From JBFXAF01 sp050184585 (GTDB lineage Bacteria; Pseudomonadota; Alphaproteobacteria; Rhizobiales; Rhizobiaceae), in the NCBI GenBank assembly GCA_050184585.1, contig JBFXAF010000009.1, positions 1 through 64,000 on the forward strand: 64,000 nt of DNA, written 5' to 3'. The notes beneath the pieces are model-generated. The model saw only the letters and a program-made list of their open reading frames with translations. It did not search any database and had not been told where the DNA came from. Below are positions 63,999 to 64,000 of the stretch, piece by piece (within the stretch, counting starts at the first letter, position 1; each line of letters opens with the position of its first letter). Position numbers and translations under genes: made by a program.

Positions 63999-64000
63999 AC

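Overview
The window is GC-rich DNA from an alphaproteobacterium. The best fit is order Hyphomicrobiales (Rhizobiales), near Phyllobacteriaceae/Mesorhizobium. The reasons are the rhizobial iol layout with a fused IolC and an RpiR-type regulator, the zwf-pgl/edd Entner-Doudoroff genes, an ScfR-type regulator divergent from isocitrate lyase, and small DUF6460-type membrane proteins. This placement is inferred from gene content and protein style; no rRNA gene is present to confirm it.

Layout. 1-720 is an accessory edge: the 3' end of an IS630-type transposase and an orphan AT-richer membrane protein. 820-10447 (minus strand) is a myo-inositol catabolic locus transcribed right to left: idhA, an SDR, a second Gfo/Idh/MocA dehydrogenase, an RpiR regulator, iolC (kinase-aldolase fusion), iolD, iolE, a two-helix membrane protein and iolB. 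Two operator-like sites of the rhizobial IolR type (GGAA-N6-TTCC) lie on its two best promoters. 10580-12538 holds an enoyl-CoA hydratase, a tiny membrane ORF and proC. 12597-22096 is a surface-polysaccharide locus: O-antigen-ligase-like protein, GT2, GT4, WecG/TagA/CpsF-type transferase, a DUF6492-like protein, a flippase and a Wzz-type co-polymerase with no kinase domain. 22201-26023 holds folD, a GlxA-type regulator and a VWA-domain protein. 26032-31590 holds a VapBC pair and the Entner-Doudoroff enzymes edd, pgl and zwf, with a membrane-protein gene on the opposite strand between edd and pgl. 31784-37521 holds an aldehyde dehydrogenase, a HicBA pair, an SDR, an SLC13/TrkA-C permease and a KAS III-like enzyme. 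37526-40431 holds a serine hydrolase, a TetR regulator and a divergent polyamine-type solute-binding protein; a clean double operator lies between the last two.

40440-42910 is an AT-richer island with a gene pair of unknown function ending in an XRE-ImmA/IrrE metallopeptidase. After nhaA comes a gamma-glutamylputrescine-type pair (glutamine-synthetase-like and FAD oxidoreductase). It is split by a four-helix-bundle (S23/IVP, Avd-like) gene bracketed at both ends by inverted arrays of an 8-bp repeat. This looks like a compact mobile or programmed cassette and is the most unusual object in the window. The right part holds a lipoprotein, aceA with its divergent ScfR-type regulator, a ParE-type toxin pair, a quinone oxidoreductase, an EamA transporter, a complete putrescine ABC transporter (potFGHI), an AsmA-family protein, acetoacetyl-CoA synthetase, and the 3' end of an unidentified gene.

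Functional themes are inositol to central carbon, sugar oxidation through Entner-Doudoroff, the glyoxylate/acetoacetate route (aceA, acetoacetyl-CoA synthetase), and polyamine uptake and gamma-glutamylation (potFGHI, puuA/puuB-like, orphan PotD-like protein). Three toxin-antitoxin pairs, all small and overlapping, sit between metabolic genes. I saw no tRNA, rRNA or CRISPR array.
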